Source: Algoriphagus winogradskyi
GTDB taxonomy: Bacteria; Bacteroidota; Bacteroidia; Cytophagales; Cyclobacteriaceae
DNA: 64,000 bases
NCBI RefSeq assembly: GCF_900182815.1
Contig: NZ_FXUA01000001.1
Span: 1,008,609-1,072,608 of the forward strand
Direction: 5' to 3'
Positions 22,965-34,813 of the stretch are shown here, piece after piece. Numbering within the stretch: the stretch's first letter is position 1; every line of letters starts with the position of its first letter. The notes beneath the pieces were generated by a model, which saw nothing but the letters and a program-made list of their open reading frames with translations, was not told the DNA's origin and made no database searches. The position numbers and the translations under genes are program-made.

Positions 22965-25955
22965 TTAACTATAAAAAATCACTACCCGAACCTCATATCC
23001 CTTATCACCACTCCTTACTTCTAAGCTCTTTTCATTATATCCAGGCAGCAAGCTCAGCTTTTCACGGATCATTTTGATCCCTTTGGACTCGTGACTTTTT
23101 TCGGAACCCAGCCCCATACCCTCGCCGTTGTCCCGAACAGTGCATCTCAACTGATTGGTAGATATTATTTCATAAAGTATGGTCAATTCAGGATTTGGAT
23201 GCTCTGCCGGAAATGCATGTACAAATACATTCTCCACCAAAGGCTGAATCAACATAGGAGAAATCATAATCTCCTTTTGGCTATCCAATGCATCTCCTTT
23301 GATCTCCCACTTCACCCGATTATCCATTCGGGTATTTTCCACTTCTATGTATTGAGTGAGGTAGATGATCTCCTCCTCCAGAGAAACCTGTGACTTACTA
23401 CTTTGCTCCAGCGTAATTCGTATCAGCTTGCTAAATTTCCCTAAAAAACTCAGCGCCTGATCGGAGTCATTTTTGAGAATATAATATTGAATACTATTGA
23501 TAGCATTGAAGGTAAAGTGGGGATTCATCTGGGACTGCAAGGCTTCCAACTTGATCTCGGTAAGTCGTTGCTTGAGTTGAGATTGGCTTTGGATTCTCTT
23601 AAGCCTAGTTCTATATATCGCGAAAAACACTGCTCCAACCAAAAAAAGCATTGAACAGATAAACCAAACACTGAGGTAGTAGGGCTTCGCTATCGAAAAT
23701 TCGAGTAAAGAAACCCTCGTCAACTTTCCTGACATATAATCCAAAACCTCAACTTCCAACTGATAGTTGCCGAATGGTAAAAAAGGAAGTTCTATAAGTG
23801 GCTCATTATTAAATTCTGTCCAATCTGCCTCTGGCTTAATTCTATAATGGTATCTAAGTTTTCCTCCATTAAAATTACCTATTGGTTTGAAGCGAATTAA
23901 CAAAGAATTCTCATTGGACTTTAGAGTCAAGTTTTCTCCTTGATATGCAAACCACTTAAAATCTTCAGCATTGATCGATTGGCTGTTTACTTTTAGATCT
24001 GTTATAGCCAATTCAATTGCAGGATATTTTTGGGCAAGCAAATCTGGAAGATTAATCCTAAAGAACCCACGATCCAAGCCTATATACAACTTATCTTCTA
24101 CCCTATTAGCACTTCTGAAAACCCGCTGAAACTGGCCCTTTCCCTCTGCCCAAAATCTATTTTCACCTTCACTCAAAATATGCAAACCCAATTCCGTTCC
24201 TACCAAAAATACACCCTGATAAGATTCAATGAATAAGATTGAATTGCCCTGCAACTCTTCATTTGGCCATTTCCTAACTATTTCAAATTCAGGCTTGGTT
24301 CTGATCTGATACAAATCTCCAAACTCCGTCCCTGCCAACAACATTCCTTCTTCCAGGTAGTGAAGCGTTTTAAATTTGGACTCATCCCAGATGCCTTCAT
24401 TTTTATAGGAAAAAAATTCATTGCCATCCCAATGGTACAAGCCATGAAAAACGGATACCAAATAGCTCCGGTTTTCCCCTGTCGCTACCTTTGAAATCTG
24501 CAAAGGAGTGGAAGGTATAGAAGGCTCATAATAGGTGTATTCAAAGATTCTCGGATCGGAATAAATCCTAACTCCTGCGTAAGGGTTTGTTTCCAATAAT
24601 TCCCCATCAGGTGTAAAACCTACACTAAATGCATGAACAGGCAAATAGGTCACAAATCGACCATTCAAATCCACCTGAAAGATTCCAATATTGGTATTAA
24701 TCCAGTAGGAATTGTCTTGAAAATGGAGTTGGTAAAACTCAATATCTTCTGGTAATATAGTTGGGTCAAGTTCAAAAAAACCGTCCATATGTTGCGGGAT
24801 TTTGGAAGGAAAATCTCTGTAGAAATCAGCTTGGGTCTTTTTAAATTCACCTCGATCAACCCTCACTTTGGAACCATTTGAGTCTCTGATTTCCAATCCC
24901 AAATTACTCAAGAGCCCCAGCTTAATTTCACTTCCCGCAATTCCATTTACTTCCGCCTCATCATATTCCTCATAAACAATAATATCATCCAGACGAATTT
25001 GAAACAGGCCCTTATCTTGGGACCCCAGGTACAACAAATTTCGATTTTTGTCTATGGCACCACTAAGAATAAACTTTGAACTAATACCAAACCATTGACT
25101 TGCGTCGACCATCCGATCATTTTCAAGTCGAAATACACCTCCATCTTTGGAAAACAAACTAGCTGCTAGTAGATAACTCCGCCCATTTAAGACATCTACT
25201 TTCTTCCATACGACTGACTGTCCAAAAGTTTGAGAGGGAGTTTTTCCTGAGATAAAATCAGATTTAGCAATCTTCTTTACTGAGCCTTTATCTGCGAGTA
25301 GCAAACTGTCGTTGTGGACAGAAACAGAATAAATAGGTAGCCACTCATTAACTTTTCGAATTTTAGGGTCCTTATCTTCCCATATAATTTCATAGCTCCC
25401 ATTTCTATACGTAGAATAAAAAAGCCTATCCCCCATCTCAAAAAATCCTGAAGTAAAATTCAAGTCATTCTGACGAATACTTGCCGGGATCGAATAGATC
25501 TCAAAGGTATCCACATCAACAATGCTAATTCCGTCTTCAGTGCCTATTAGCATCATATTTTTATATGAAAAGAAATGACGGATTCTATTATCGGCCAGAC
25601 CATCCTTTGCAGTGAACACATGGAATTCTTTCCCGTCAAAAACCGAAAAACCTCCCCCATAACTACCAAACCACATGTTCCCATTACTATCCTCTGCTAT
25701 CGCCCAGCAGCTATTAAAGCCCAATCCCTCAGATTCATGAAAGTTTTGAAAAACTCCACTCTCCAACTTTGACACACCATTTTCTGTTCCGACCCACAAA
25801 ATCCCTCTGGAGTCTACCAGCAGGGATCGAATTGCATTGTTTGGCAAGCCATCCGCTGTGGTAAGGTTAAACGAAGGTATTTGCTGAGCTTCTGTAGAAA
25901 AAGTAAAACTCAAAGTCAGTAAAAAAACAACGAAGAGTATCTTAATAAAATCCAT
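22965..25955 (-). CDS. Two-component-propeller LytS-type sensor histidine kinase
   Basis: A 996-residue membrane kinase. A signal peptide (to about residue 23) precedes a large periplasmic propeller built from Reg_prop-type repeats (first GLPNNAIRSLLVDSRGILWVG; also NGNMWFGSYGGG), then a Y_Y_Y-like immunoglobulin domain (about 640-740), one transmembrane helix (about 755-775), a coiled linker and a His_kinase/HATPase pair. The phospho-accepting His is in QMNPHFTFN at about 808, followed by QPLVENVFVHAF (N box) and VRDNGEGMG (G box). It overlaps its LytTR regulator upstream by 14 bases. The usual DNA-binding AraC output of hybrid propeller sensors is absent. Ligand unknown; many propeller sensors read polysaccharide fragments. 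Confidence 0.93.
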   Translation of the reverse strand: MDFIKILFVVFLLTLSFTFSTEAQQIPSFNLTTADGLPNNAIRSLLVDSRGILWVGTENGVSKLESGVFQNFHESEGLGFNSCWAIAEDSNGNMWFGSYGGGFSVFDGKEFHVFTAKDGLADNRIRHFFSYKNMMLIGTEDGISIVDVDTFEIYSIPASIRQNDLNFTSGFFEMGDRLFYSTYRNGSYEIIWEDKDPKIRKVNEWLPIYSVSVHNDSLLLADKGSVKKIAKSDFISGKTPSQTFGQSVVWKKVDVLNGRSYLLAASLFSKDGGVFRLENDRMVDASQWFGISSKFILSGAIDKNRNLLYLGSQDKGLFQIRLDDIIVYEEYDEAEVNGIAGSEIKLGLLSNLGLEIRDSNGSKVRVDRGEFKKTQADFYRDFPSKIPQHMDGFFELDPTILPEDIEFYQLHFQDNSYWINTNIGIFQVDLNGRFVTYLPVHAFSVGFTPDGELLETNPYAGVRIYSDPRIFEYTYYEPSIPSTPLQISKVATGENRSYLVSVFHGLYHWDGNEFFSYKNEGIWDESKFKTLHYLEEGMLLAGTEFGDLYQIRTKPEFEIVRKWPNEELQGNSILFIESYQGVFLVGTELGLHILSEGENRFWAEGKGQFQRVFRSANRVEDKLYIGLDRGFFRINLPDLLAQKYPAIELAITDLKVNSQSINAEDFKWFAYQGENLTLKSNENSLLIRFKPIGNFNGGKLRYHYRIKPEADWTEFNNEPLIELPFLPFGNYQLEVEVLDYMSGKLTRVSLLEFSIAKPYYLSVWFICSMLFLVGAVFFAIYRTRLKRIQSQSQLKQRLTEIKLEALQSQMNPHFTFNAINSIQYYILKNDSDQALSFLGKFSKLIRITLEQSSKSQVSLEEEIIYLTQYIEVENTRMDNRVKWEIKGDALDSQKEIMISPMLIQPLVENVFVHAFPAEHPNPELTILYEIISTNQLRCTVRDNGEGMGLGSEKSHESKGIKMIREKLSLLPGYNEKSLEVRSGDKGYEVRVVIFYS

Positions 25956-26688
25956 TAGTTAGCGTAGAGCTCTTTCGGACTGAAACAGAAATTTTATCGC
26001 CATTTCTCAACATCATAAATCCCTCTTTTTTGTCATAGCGAAGAAATTTAGTAGCGTTTGCTAAGAAAGAATGATGGATTCGAACAAAAAGATTACTCTC
26101 CTCAAACCTTTTTTTGTAATGTCCTATCGGTTTAGAAAGCAGCAATTTCTTTCCTCCTTCCAAGTGAAATTCAGTATAATTCCCATCCGCTTTGAGATAG
26201 AGAATATCATTCAAATCCACATACTCTACCGTGTCCTGGGTATTTAGATCAACGATATTGTGAGAACTAATTTGTCGTTTGATACTCACCAAGGTTTCTT
26301 CAATGGAATTAGGCTTCCTTTTTTCCTCGAATCGAACAATAGTTTTTTGCAATTCTACAGGATCAATAGGCTTAAGTAAATAATCAAAAGCTGCATGTTT
26401 AAATGCCGGAAGCGCGTGATCCTTATGTGCCGTAGTAAATACCACTTCAAAATCACGTTGGGGAAATATCTCAAGTAGCATAAAACCGCTTTTTTGAGGC
26501 ATCTGTATGTCCAAAAACACTAAATCTGGCTCATGCTTTTGAATTGCTGGGATTGCCTGATCTACCGAATTGCACATCGCACAGATATCAAACTTTAGAG
26601 GAAAATGCTGCTCTAAAAGCATTTTAAGCGTTTCTATTGCATGGTTCTCATCGTCAACAAGTAGTGTCTTGATCATGGATTTTGACAT
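25942..26688 (-). CDS. LytTR-family response regulator
   Basis: A 248-residue regulator. The receiver domain (about 6-125) has VDDE at 11-14, phospho-acceptor Asp60 in VFLDIQMP, Thr86 and Lys106 in YLLKPID. A LytTR DNA-binding domain follows (about 150-245; YLKADGNYTEFHL, FVRIHHSFLAN). The gene overlaps the sensor kinase gene by 14 bases, so the two are translationally coupled and should form one signalling pair. The first Met gives MSKSMIKTLLVDDE; Met5 is an equally good start. Targets cannot be told from the window, though the AT-rich GTPase operon directly downstream is one candidate. Confidence 0.95.
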   Translation of the reverse strand: MSKSMIKTLLVDDENHAIETLKMLLEQHFPLKFDICAMCNSVDQAIPAIQKHEPDLVFLDIQMPQKSGFMLLEIFPQRDFEVVFTTAHKDHALPAFKHAAFDYLLKPIDPVELQKTIVRFEEKRKPNSIEETLVSIKRQISSHNIVDLNTQDTVEYVDLNDILYLKADGNYTEFHLEGGKKLLLSKPIGHYKKRFEESNLFVRIHHSFLANATKFLRYDKKEGFMMLRNGDKISVSVRKSSTLTNGFY

Positions 26689-26803
26689 GGTTTTAAAAAG
26701 TTAAGTTTGAAAATATTACTAAAAAGTATCTATTCAATGTACCTCTGTAAAGTATTTTCGAATAAGTGATGTCTCAAAGAATTAATGTTAATTTTTTGAA
26801 ACC

Positions 26804-26833
26804 AAAAAAGCCATCCGATTTCTCAGATGGCTT
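26804..26833 (-). terminator. Terminator of isocitrate dehydrogenase gene
   Basis: AAGCCATC pairs with GATGGCTT across a 10-base loop and on the minus strand is followed by TTTT. It lies 20 bases past the stop codon. Confidence 0.8.
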
Positions 26834-26853
26834 CCTGTAATTTTAAAGTTGTC

Positions 26854-29145
<2,292 letters not shown>

Positions 29146-29278
29146 TCAGCTCCATTTCAAACTGTAGTTGGATTGGAAAAAAGAGGAAACAGGGTCTTAA
29201 AATATTGGGGCTAAAATACGGAAAATATCCTTGTTTCAAATTCCACTTACGTAAAGTAAGAATCCTTAACGGGTTAAC

Positions 29279-30076
29279 TTATTGGATTGAAAAATTATCG
29301 GAATCCATCCAAGCCGGAAACTTCTCCCGGTAGGAATCTAAAGCTTCTCTATCTAAGGTGATTATGCTGATTTTCTCCTCCTCTCCCAGAAACTCAAGCG
29401 AATTTCCCTTGAAATCATAGGCAGCAGAATGCCCATTGTACATTATCCCATTGCCATCTTCTGCTACCCGATTAACACCAATAGAATAAGCTAGATTCTC
29501 AATAGCCCTGGCGGGCAAAAGTGCATCCCAAGCGGAAACTCGGGCCGCAGGCCAAGACGCTACATAAAAAATCAGATCGTACGCCAGCTTCCCATCAATC
29601 ATTCTATTCCTAGACCAAATAGGAAATCGTAAATCATAACAAACCTGTGGGCATATTTTCCAGCCATTCAACTCAAAAATCGGCAACCTATCTCCTGCTG
29701 AAAAAGATTGATCTTCATCAGCCATCCGAAAAAGATGACGCTTATCGTAATGCTGAATCATTCCGTCAGGACTCACCCAAAGCAAGCGGTTGTAATAATC
29801 CCCATCCACTTGGATGATCGCACTTCCGGCGATTGTGGCATTCTTTTGCGAAGCCATCTGCCGCATCCACTTGCAGATATTCAGGTTCATGGGCTCAGCC
29901 AACTCAGCAGCATCCATACTAAATCCTGTCGGGAACATTTCAGGCAGGATAATCAAATCCACGCCATTATCAATCTCCCACATTTTCTCTTCCAGCATCG
30001 CCAGATTGGCCACCTTATCTTTCCAATAAAGCTTTGTCTGTACCAGTGCTATGTTGAATTGTGGGGATTTTATCAT
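29279..30076 (-). CDS. Nitrilase-superfamily amidase (omega-amidase/YafV type)
   Basis: A 265-residue C-N hydrolase with the complete catalytic triad Glu46 (LPEMFPTGF), Lys112 (HYDKRHLF) and Cys146 (PQVCYDLRFP). LPEMFPTGF and CYDLRFP place it in the omega-amidase/YafV branch, which hydrolyses 2-oxoglutaramate or 2-oxosuccinamate and thereby repairs transamination side products. It is cytoplasmic, last in a four-gene overlapping operon, and its ATG overlaps the end of def by 4 bases (ATGA). Substrate assignment is from branch resemblance only. Confidence 0.9.
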   Translation of the reverse strand: MIKSPQFNIALVQTKLYWKDKVANLAMLEEKMWEIDNGVDLIILPEMFPTGFSMDAAELAEPMNLNICKWMRQMASQKNATIAGSAIIQVDGDYYNRLLWVSPDGMIQHYDKRHLFRMADEDQSFSAGDRLPIFELNGWKICPQVCYDLRFPIWSRNRMIDGKLAYDLIFYVASWPAARVSAWDALLPARAIENLAYSIGVNRVAEDGNGIMYNGHSAAYDFKGNSLEFLGEEEKISIITLDREALDSYREKFPAWMDSDNFSIQ

Positions 30077-30627
30077 CTGAGAGGATATATCATACGGTAA
30101 TCAGTGGATATCTTTCCTTTGCTGACGTCGATCAATTTGGATTTCACCAAGCGTTTTTTCAGACCCTTTAGGTAATCTATAAAAAGGACTCCTTCTAGGT
30201 GATCATATTCATGTTGAATTACGCGAGCGGTCATTCCTGTGAATTCATCTTCTTTCAGATTCCAATTCTCATCGTAATACTCGATAGTCAAGGTCTCAGG
30301 GCGAGTAATCTCCGCACGAACCTCGGGAATACTCAAGCAGCCTTCTTCGAAGCTGTAATCATCCCCATATTCATCCAAAATAATAGGATTGATAAATGCA
30401 CGACGAATCCCGACTTCTTCATCATCCTCATCTAGCATTAAGGTACTGTCAATCACAAATAGACTAATTCCCTGATTGATTTGAGGTGCTGCGAGACCTA
30501 CGCCATTGGCGTTGTCCATCGTAGCAAACATATTTTTGATAAGCTCATCGAGCTCGGTCCCCTCGGTAATTTCCTCTGCTTCTTTCTTAAGAATTGGGTT
30601 ACCGTAAGCAACTATTGGGTAAATCAT
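30073..30627 (-). CDS. def: Peptide deformylase
   Basis: A 184-residue metallohydrolase that removes the formyl group from nascent proteins. All three family motifs are visible: GVGLAAPQI (42-50), EEGCLSIP (94-101, metal ligand Cys97) and QHEYDH (138-143, ligands His139 and His143, catalytic Glu140). An acidic insert around residues 66-72 (DEDDEE) is typical of Bacteroidota copies. It overlaps yqgF upstream and the amidase gene downstream by 4 bases each, a tightly coupled operon. Confidence 0.97.
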   Translation of the reverse strand: MIYPIVAYGNPILKKEAEEITEGTELDELIKNMFATMDNANGVGLAAPQINQGISLFVIDSTLMLDEDDEEVGIRRAFINPIILDEYGDDYSFEEGCLSIPEVRAEITRPETLTIEYYDENWNLKEDEFTGMTARVIQHEYDHLEGVLFIDYLKGLKKRLVKSKLIDVSKGKISTDYRMIYPLR

Positions 30628-31037
30628 TGTCTCTCTAAATAGGATTGTAGAATAATCGCCGCACTTACCTTGTCCAGGTTTCCGGCCTTTTCTTTTCTGT
30701 CTTTCTTTTTACTTCCCATGGTGATCATACTTTGCATGGCCATCTTAGAAGTGAACCGCTCATCGACGAGTTCTATTTTTTTATCGGGAAATGCCTTTGA
30801 AAGCCTGTCCTTCATAGTAATTACTTTCGGGGTCATTTCGTTGTGCTCACCATTCAATCGTGTTGGATAGCCTAAAACTAATGTATCAACCTCTTCTTTT
30901 TGGCAATACCTTTTGAGGTAATCGAGCAATGTGGAAGTTTCAATAGTTTCAAGCGGATTAGCCAACATTTTTAAAGTATCGGTAACAGCCAGGCCGGTTC
31001 TTTTGGTTCCCAGATCAATTGCGAGTATTCTGGGCAT
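30624..31037 (-). CDS. yqgF: YqgF/RuvX family Holliday-junction resolvase-like nuclease (rRNA maturation)
   Basis: A 137-residue RNase H-fold protein starting RILAIDLGTKRTGLAVTD, with the catalytic Asp7. The mid-protein VDERFTSKMA supplies the acidic Glu, and DKVSAAIILQSYL near the C-terminus the last Asp. The family is implicated in 16S rRNA 5' processing and formerly in Holliday-junction resolution. Its start codon overlaps the stop of the hemerythrin gene (TAATG type), and its end overlaps def. Confidence 0.95.
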   Translation of the reverse strand: MPRILAIDLGTKRTGLAVTDTLKMLANPLETIETSTLLDYLKRYCQKEEVDTLVLGYPTRLNGEHNEMTPKVITMKDRLSKAFPDKKIELVDERFTSKMAMQSMITMGSKKKDRKEKAGNLDKVSAAIILQSYLERQ

Positions 31038-31795
31038 TAGTTTTTTCTAGTTTTCTTCTTGATTTGGCGCAAAGCTTCTCTTTCTAGTTCAACCGCCTTA
31101 GGGAAAAGAAGTTCGTCTTCAATTTTTGCATGGATCCTAAGTTCTTGTTCGAAATTCTGTAATTCGTGGTAAAGAACCTTCATGGTGAGCGGAGCCTCCG
31201 GAGCTAAGGAATAATCAGCGGTCAACTTTCGAATTCCCTCCATCTCGTCATCGTGAATTTCATGCTGGTCGGCAAGCATATGTACCGGATCTCTCTCTAA
31301 AATAGTGATGGCATCTTGTAACGAAAATCGATTTTCCTCAATATCCTGAAGCAATTCGATTCTTTTGAAAAGCCTGTTTTCCTCCTCATGGATATGATGT
31401 ATAAAATCCTCCACAAAAAGTGGGAACATAATCCTAAGATCTGCCATCAAAGCGGTAAATTGTGGCTCAGGAACTATCCCAGAGATTATATTAGAAAGAA
31501 AAGGTAATTCTTGTCGTACGAAATAGTAGTGCTTTTTCTTCAGATAAGCCACTAAAACTTCGATGGGGTTCAAGTAAAGTTCTTCGGTAGTTGGCTCCTT
31601 GCGCTGCGCCCAAGATTCCAATTCTGTAATCAGCTGACTGGAATGCACCTTGTGCTTTTTGCAAACCACTTCCAGCGACTCCGTTGGGTACTGATAAAAG
31701 CTAATTCCGAAATAATGTAGCACAGATGCGAAGACATAGTTTTCAGAAACTAAATCTCCTATCAGAGCCTTTTCGAAATCGTCTTCTGTTTGCAT
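31037..31795 (-). CDS. Hemerythrin-domain protein (ScdA/Ric-like)
   Basis: About 252 residues from the ATG at 31795; the open frame extends to 31870 but that part has no family resemblance. The N-terminal 80 residues resemble the ScdA_N-type domain (NYVFASVLHYFGISFYQYP), but the CPC-like metal motif of true Ric proteins is not seen. The rest is a four-helix hemerythrin domain with FIHHIHEEE, ADQHEIHDDE and HAKIEDELLFPKA supplying di-iron ligands. A role in oxygen/NO handling or Fe-S repair is likely. It leads the operon with yqgF, def and the amidase gene. Confidence 0.88.
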   Translation of the reverse strand: MQTEDDFEKALIGDLVSENYVFASVLHYFGISFYQYPTESLEVVCKKHKVHSSQLITELESWAQRKEPTTEELYLNPIEVLVAYLKKKHYYFVRQELPFLSNIISGIVPEPQFTALMADLRIMFPLFVEDFIHHIHEEENRLFKRIELLQDIEENRFSLQDAITILERDPVHMLADQHEIHDDEMEGIRKLTADYSLAPEAPLTMKVLYHELQNFEQELRIHAKIEDELLFPKAVELEREALRQIKKKTRKN

Positions 31796-31964
31796 GTTGC
31801 AAAAATAATTTTTTTTAACAGAAAAAAGGGGAATAAATTGAGCCATTATATACTTCCCTCGTATAAACATTTGTAACCTTTATCAAAAGACGCTTCGAAA
31901 TGAGGGGGAAAATGGGTAATTTACCTTAACAATAAAGAAATATAACCAACTGAAAGAGAAAGCC

Positions 31965-33617
31965 GTGAGCGAGACGAAAAACACTAAATCCCAAATCAGA
32001 CTTCCAATAATTTTGGCATTAGCCATTTCAGCTGGAATATGGATCGGGGCAACTTTTGCTGAGCCAAAAGGAAATCAAAATGACCTAAGGGCTGCACTTT
32101 ATAAGCTTCAGGAAATAATGACTTACGTCAACAGAGATTATGTAGACAGTGTCAATTCCAATGAATTAATAGATTATGGGATCAATAAAATGTTGGAGCA
32201 TTTGGATCCACATACCAGCTATATTCCTGCAAAAGACGCTTCAATTGTTCAATCACAACTTGACGGAGAGTTTGATGGAATTGGAGTAGAGTTTGGAATC
32301 ATACGAGATACCATATATGTGGTGGCACCCTTGACTGGTGGACCTTCCGAAGCTCTAGGTATTCAATCTGGCGACCAAATCATCAGAGTAGATGGAGAAA
32401 CGATGGCTGGTGTCGGAGTTACTAATAGAGATGTCTTTGAAAAACTACGTGGACCAAAAGGTTCTGTTGTAGTGGTGGACATGAAGCGGAAAAACCAAAA
32501 GGACCTTATCGAATATAAAATTACGCGTGATAAGATCCCTCAATATAGCATCAATGCATCTTACATGGTTAACGATGAGATCGGCTACATCAAAGTAACC
32601 CGATTTGCTGCTACTACCTATGATGAGTTCAAAGAAGCTCTTTATGACCTGAAAGTAAAAGGGATGAAAAAATTGGTCATTGACCTTCAAGGCAATCCAG
32701 GAGGTTACATGGGAGCGGCGATTAATATGGCTGATGAACTATTGGGAGGTAAAGCTTTGATCGTTTCTCAAGAAGGAAAAGTAGACCAGTACAACCAAAA
32801 AGCTTTTGCTTTCAAGCCAGGCCTATTTGAAGAAGGGCCAATAATCGTACTTGTGAATGAAGGATCCGCTTCAGCTTCTGAGATTCTTGCAGGTGCAATT
32901 CAGGATAATGACAGAGGTTTGATTGTAGGTAGAAGATCATTTGGAAAAGGCTTGGTACAAATGCCTATTGACTTGTCTGATGGTGCTGAATTAAGATTAA
33001 CGATAGCACGGTATTATACTCCTTCGGGAAGATCTATTCAGAAACCTTATGGATCTGATTACGAAGCTTATGAAAGCGATTTCATGAATCGTTTCAAACA
33101 CGGAGAGTTTTTCTCTGCTGATAGTATTAAGTTCAATGACAGCTTGAAATACGAAACAGTGAAAGGCCGTACAGTCTATGGCGGTGGAGGTATCATGCCT
33201 GACTACTTTGTTCCTCTAGACACCACCATGTCTTCAGCCTATGTAAATAGACTCTTCAACTCAGATTCAAATAGGGAATTTGTGCTGGATTATGTAAATG
33301 AGAACAAAGCCAAATTTGAGAATATGACCGTGGAGCAGTATTACAGTGACTTTACCGTAAGTGACGCGATGCTGAATCAATTGGTAGAATATGGCAATAA
33401 GAATAAAGTTGACTTTGACGCAGCTGATTTCAATAAGTCTAAAGAATACCTTAAAATCTTGGTAAAAGCTCATGTAGGTCGACAGCTTTATGATGACAGC
33501 GCTTTCTACAAAGTCGTCAATGACATCAATGAAGTTTACCTTCAAGCGATCAAGTTGTTTGATGAGGCAGAGAAAATTGCTATGGCAACTGACCTCCATG
33601 AAGAAGAGGAGGAATAA
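31965..33617 (+). CDS. C-terminal processing protease (S41 family)
   Basis: A 550-residue protease with a non-cleaved or signal hydrophobic segment at about 13-30, a PDZ domain (about 85-170; GIGVEF, GLGIQSGDQIIRVDG-like region) and an S41 domain. The catalytic Ser303 is in NEGSASASEI and Lys328 in FGKGLVQ, the Ser/Lys dyad spacing of Prc/CtpA. It trims C-termini of periplasmic proteins. The start codon is GTG at 31965. A helical C-terminal tail of about 150 residues follows. It is divergent from the hemerythrin gene and ends at a strong hairpin. Confidence 0.95.
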   Translation: MSETKNTKSQIRLPIILALAISAGIWIGATFAEPKGNQNDLRAALYKLQEIMTYVNRDYVDSVNSNELIDYGINKMLEHLDPHTSYIPAKDASIVQSQLDGEFDGIGVEFGIIRDTIYVVAPLTGGPSEALGIQSGDQIIRVDGETMAGVGVTNRDVFEKLRGPKGSVVVVDMKRKNQKDLIEYKITRDKIPQYSINASYMVNDEIGYIKVTRFAATTYDEFKEALYDLKVKGMKKLVIDLQGNPGGYMGAAINMADELLGGKALIVSQEGKVDQYNQKAFAFKPGLFEEGPIIVLVNEGSASASEILAGAIQDNDRGLIVGRRSFGKGLVQMPIDLSDGAELRLTIARYYTPSGRSIQKPYGSDYEAYESDFMNRFKHGEFFSADSIKFNDSLKYETVKGRTVYGGGGIMPDYFVPLDTTMSSAYVNRLFNSDSNREFVLDYVNENKAKFENMTVEQYYSDFTVSDAMLNQLVEYGNKNKVDFDAADFNKSKEYLKILVKAHVGRQLYDDSAFYKVVNDINEVYLQAIKLFDEAEKIAMATDLHEEEEE

Positions 33618-33645
33618 AGATTGGTATTATCGAATGCATAATTGG

Positions 33646-33677
33646 GAAAGCACTCACTTTGGTGGGTGCTTTCTTAT
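33646..33677 (+). terminator. Terminator of S41 protease gene
   Basis: GAAAGCACTCAC pairs with GTGGGTGCTTTC (one G-T pair) around a 4-base loop, followed by a T-rich tail. Confidence 0.88.
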
Positions 33678-33744
33678 TTATTATCAAAATTAATTTTCAA
33701 TCCATGACCAAAACCATTAACATTAAGCTTTCCAAAACCCACTA

Positions 33745-34182
33745 ATGCAGATGAAGACCTTATTTACCTTTTTATTACTAGGAATTACCATGAGTACTTA
33801 TGCACAGATCAAAGTCAACCATATCGCTGTTCACGTAAGCAATCTTGCGGAGAGCAAGGAGTTTTATCAGAAAATAGTTGGCCTGAAAGAAATTGAAGAA
33901 CCTTTCAAAGATGGTCTTCATGCTTGGTATGATATAGGAAGTGGAGCTGCTCTTCATATTATTGAAGCCGCAAATGTCCCAACTCAAATCTCTAAAGTGA
34001 ACCACCTTTGTTTCAGCATGGAGGATATGGATGCCTTCATAAAAACACTGGAAAGCACAGACTATCCATTTGAAAGCTGGCTTGGGGAAAAGGGCAAAGT
34101 AACCATCCGAGTCGATGGTATTCGCCAGATTTACATCCAAGATCCTGATGGGCTTTGGTTGGAAATCAATGATGACTATTGA
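33745..34182 (+). CDS. Exported VOC-family (glyoxalase/bleomycin resistance fold) protein
   Basis: A 145-residue protein with a clear signal peptide (LLLGITMSTYAQ, cleavage near residue 21) followed by one VOC domain: KVNHIAVHVSNLAESKEFYQ, LHIIEA, NHLCFSM and the closing YIQDPDGLWLEIND. Metal-ligand candidates are His in NHIA, His in LHII/NHLC and the last Glu. Metal-dependent lyase, isomerase or dioxygenase activity is possible; the substrate is unknown. The export signal is unusual for this mostly cytoplasmic fold. An alternative start two codons later (33751) would not alter the mature protein. Confidence 0.88.
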   Translation: MQMKTLFTFLLLGITMSTYAQIKVNHIAVHVSNLAESKEFYQKIVGLKEIEEPFKDGLHAWYDIGSGAALHIIEAANVPTQISKVNHLCFSMEDMDAFIKTLESTDYPFESWLGEKGKVTIRVDGIRQIYIQDPDGLWLEINDDY

Positions 34183-34209
34183 CAGTCAACTATGAAACAA
34201 CACATTCGT

Positions 34210-34237
34210 AAAACCCAGACTTAGATCTGGGTTTTTT
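34210..34237 (+). terminator. Terminator of VOC gene
   Basis: AAAACCCAGA pairs with TCTGGGTTTT around a 6-base loop, followed by further T. Confidence 0.85.
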
Positions 34238-34813
34238 CTTTTAAGGCTGCCCATATTTCTCAACATTAATAATAGAATATGTATATCCGCTTTTGCTCCA
34301 GTATGGAGTCAAAAGCAAAAAAGGATATCTTAACTTAAGAATTGAAGCAGCATCGGTCATCGGTCATCGGTCTTCCGGCCATATAAGCAATGAATCTAAG
34401 GTGACAGGCATCTTTGCGGATAATCATATAATAGAATATAAGATAGGATTCACCGAGTTTACCTTTCTGTTAAGAATATAAAACTGACTTAACCCTTAAA
34501 AAAGCACAAACCCGCCCACTTGACTAAAATAAATTACTTTTTCATAACAAAAACTAATCTGCTCATCGATTAAGACTATTTAATACATCTACTTTTTTAA
34601 AAAGTGTGGATTTATAAAAAGTCAATTAGTTGACCACATTACCTCTCCTTTATTATTCAGGTTTTTAAAATAACAAATTGAAAACCTAAATTCTAAGCCT
34701 CCCTTTCTCTCCTTAGATACTTTTGTCCTCTGATATCAGCCACAGCTACTTACACCTGGCTTCAAACTGATTATCAATTATTTAAAACCATTCTCAAATT
34801 TTAAATCTAGGAA
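34238..34813. other. Long leader region of the susCD operon
   Basis: About 575 bases with no credible gene. It holds a 3-copy tandem repeat of CATCGGT at 34351-34371, a near-perfect palindrome ACTTTTTTAAAAAGT at 34591-34605 and an inverted repeat GTCAA-TTAG-TTGAC at 34621-34634. The last two lie 180-220 bases before susC and could be regulator sites; the rest shows nothing recognisable. Confidence 0.5.

Noticed and set aside
34293..34481. 62-residue ORF before susC
   Set aside because: No family resemblance, covers the CATCGGT tandem repeat, no sign of coding bias.
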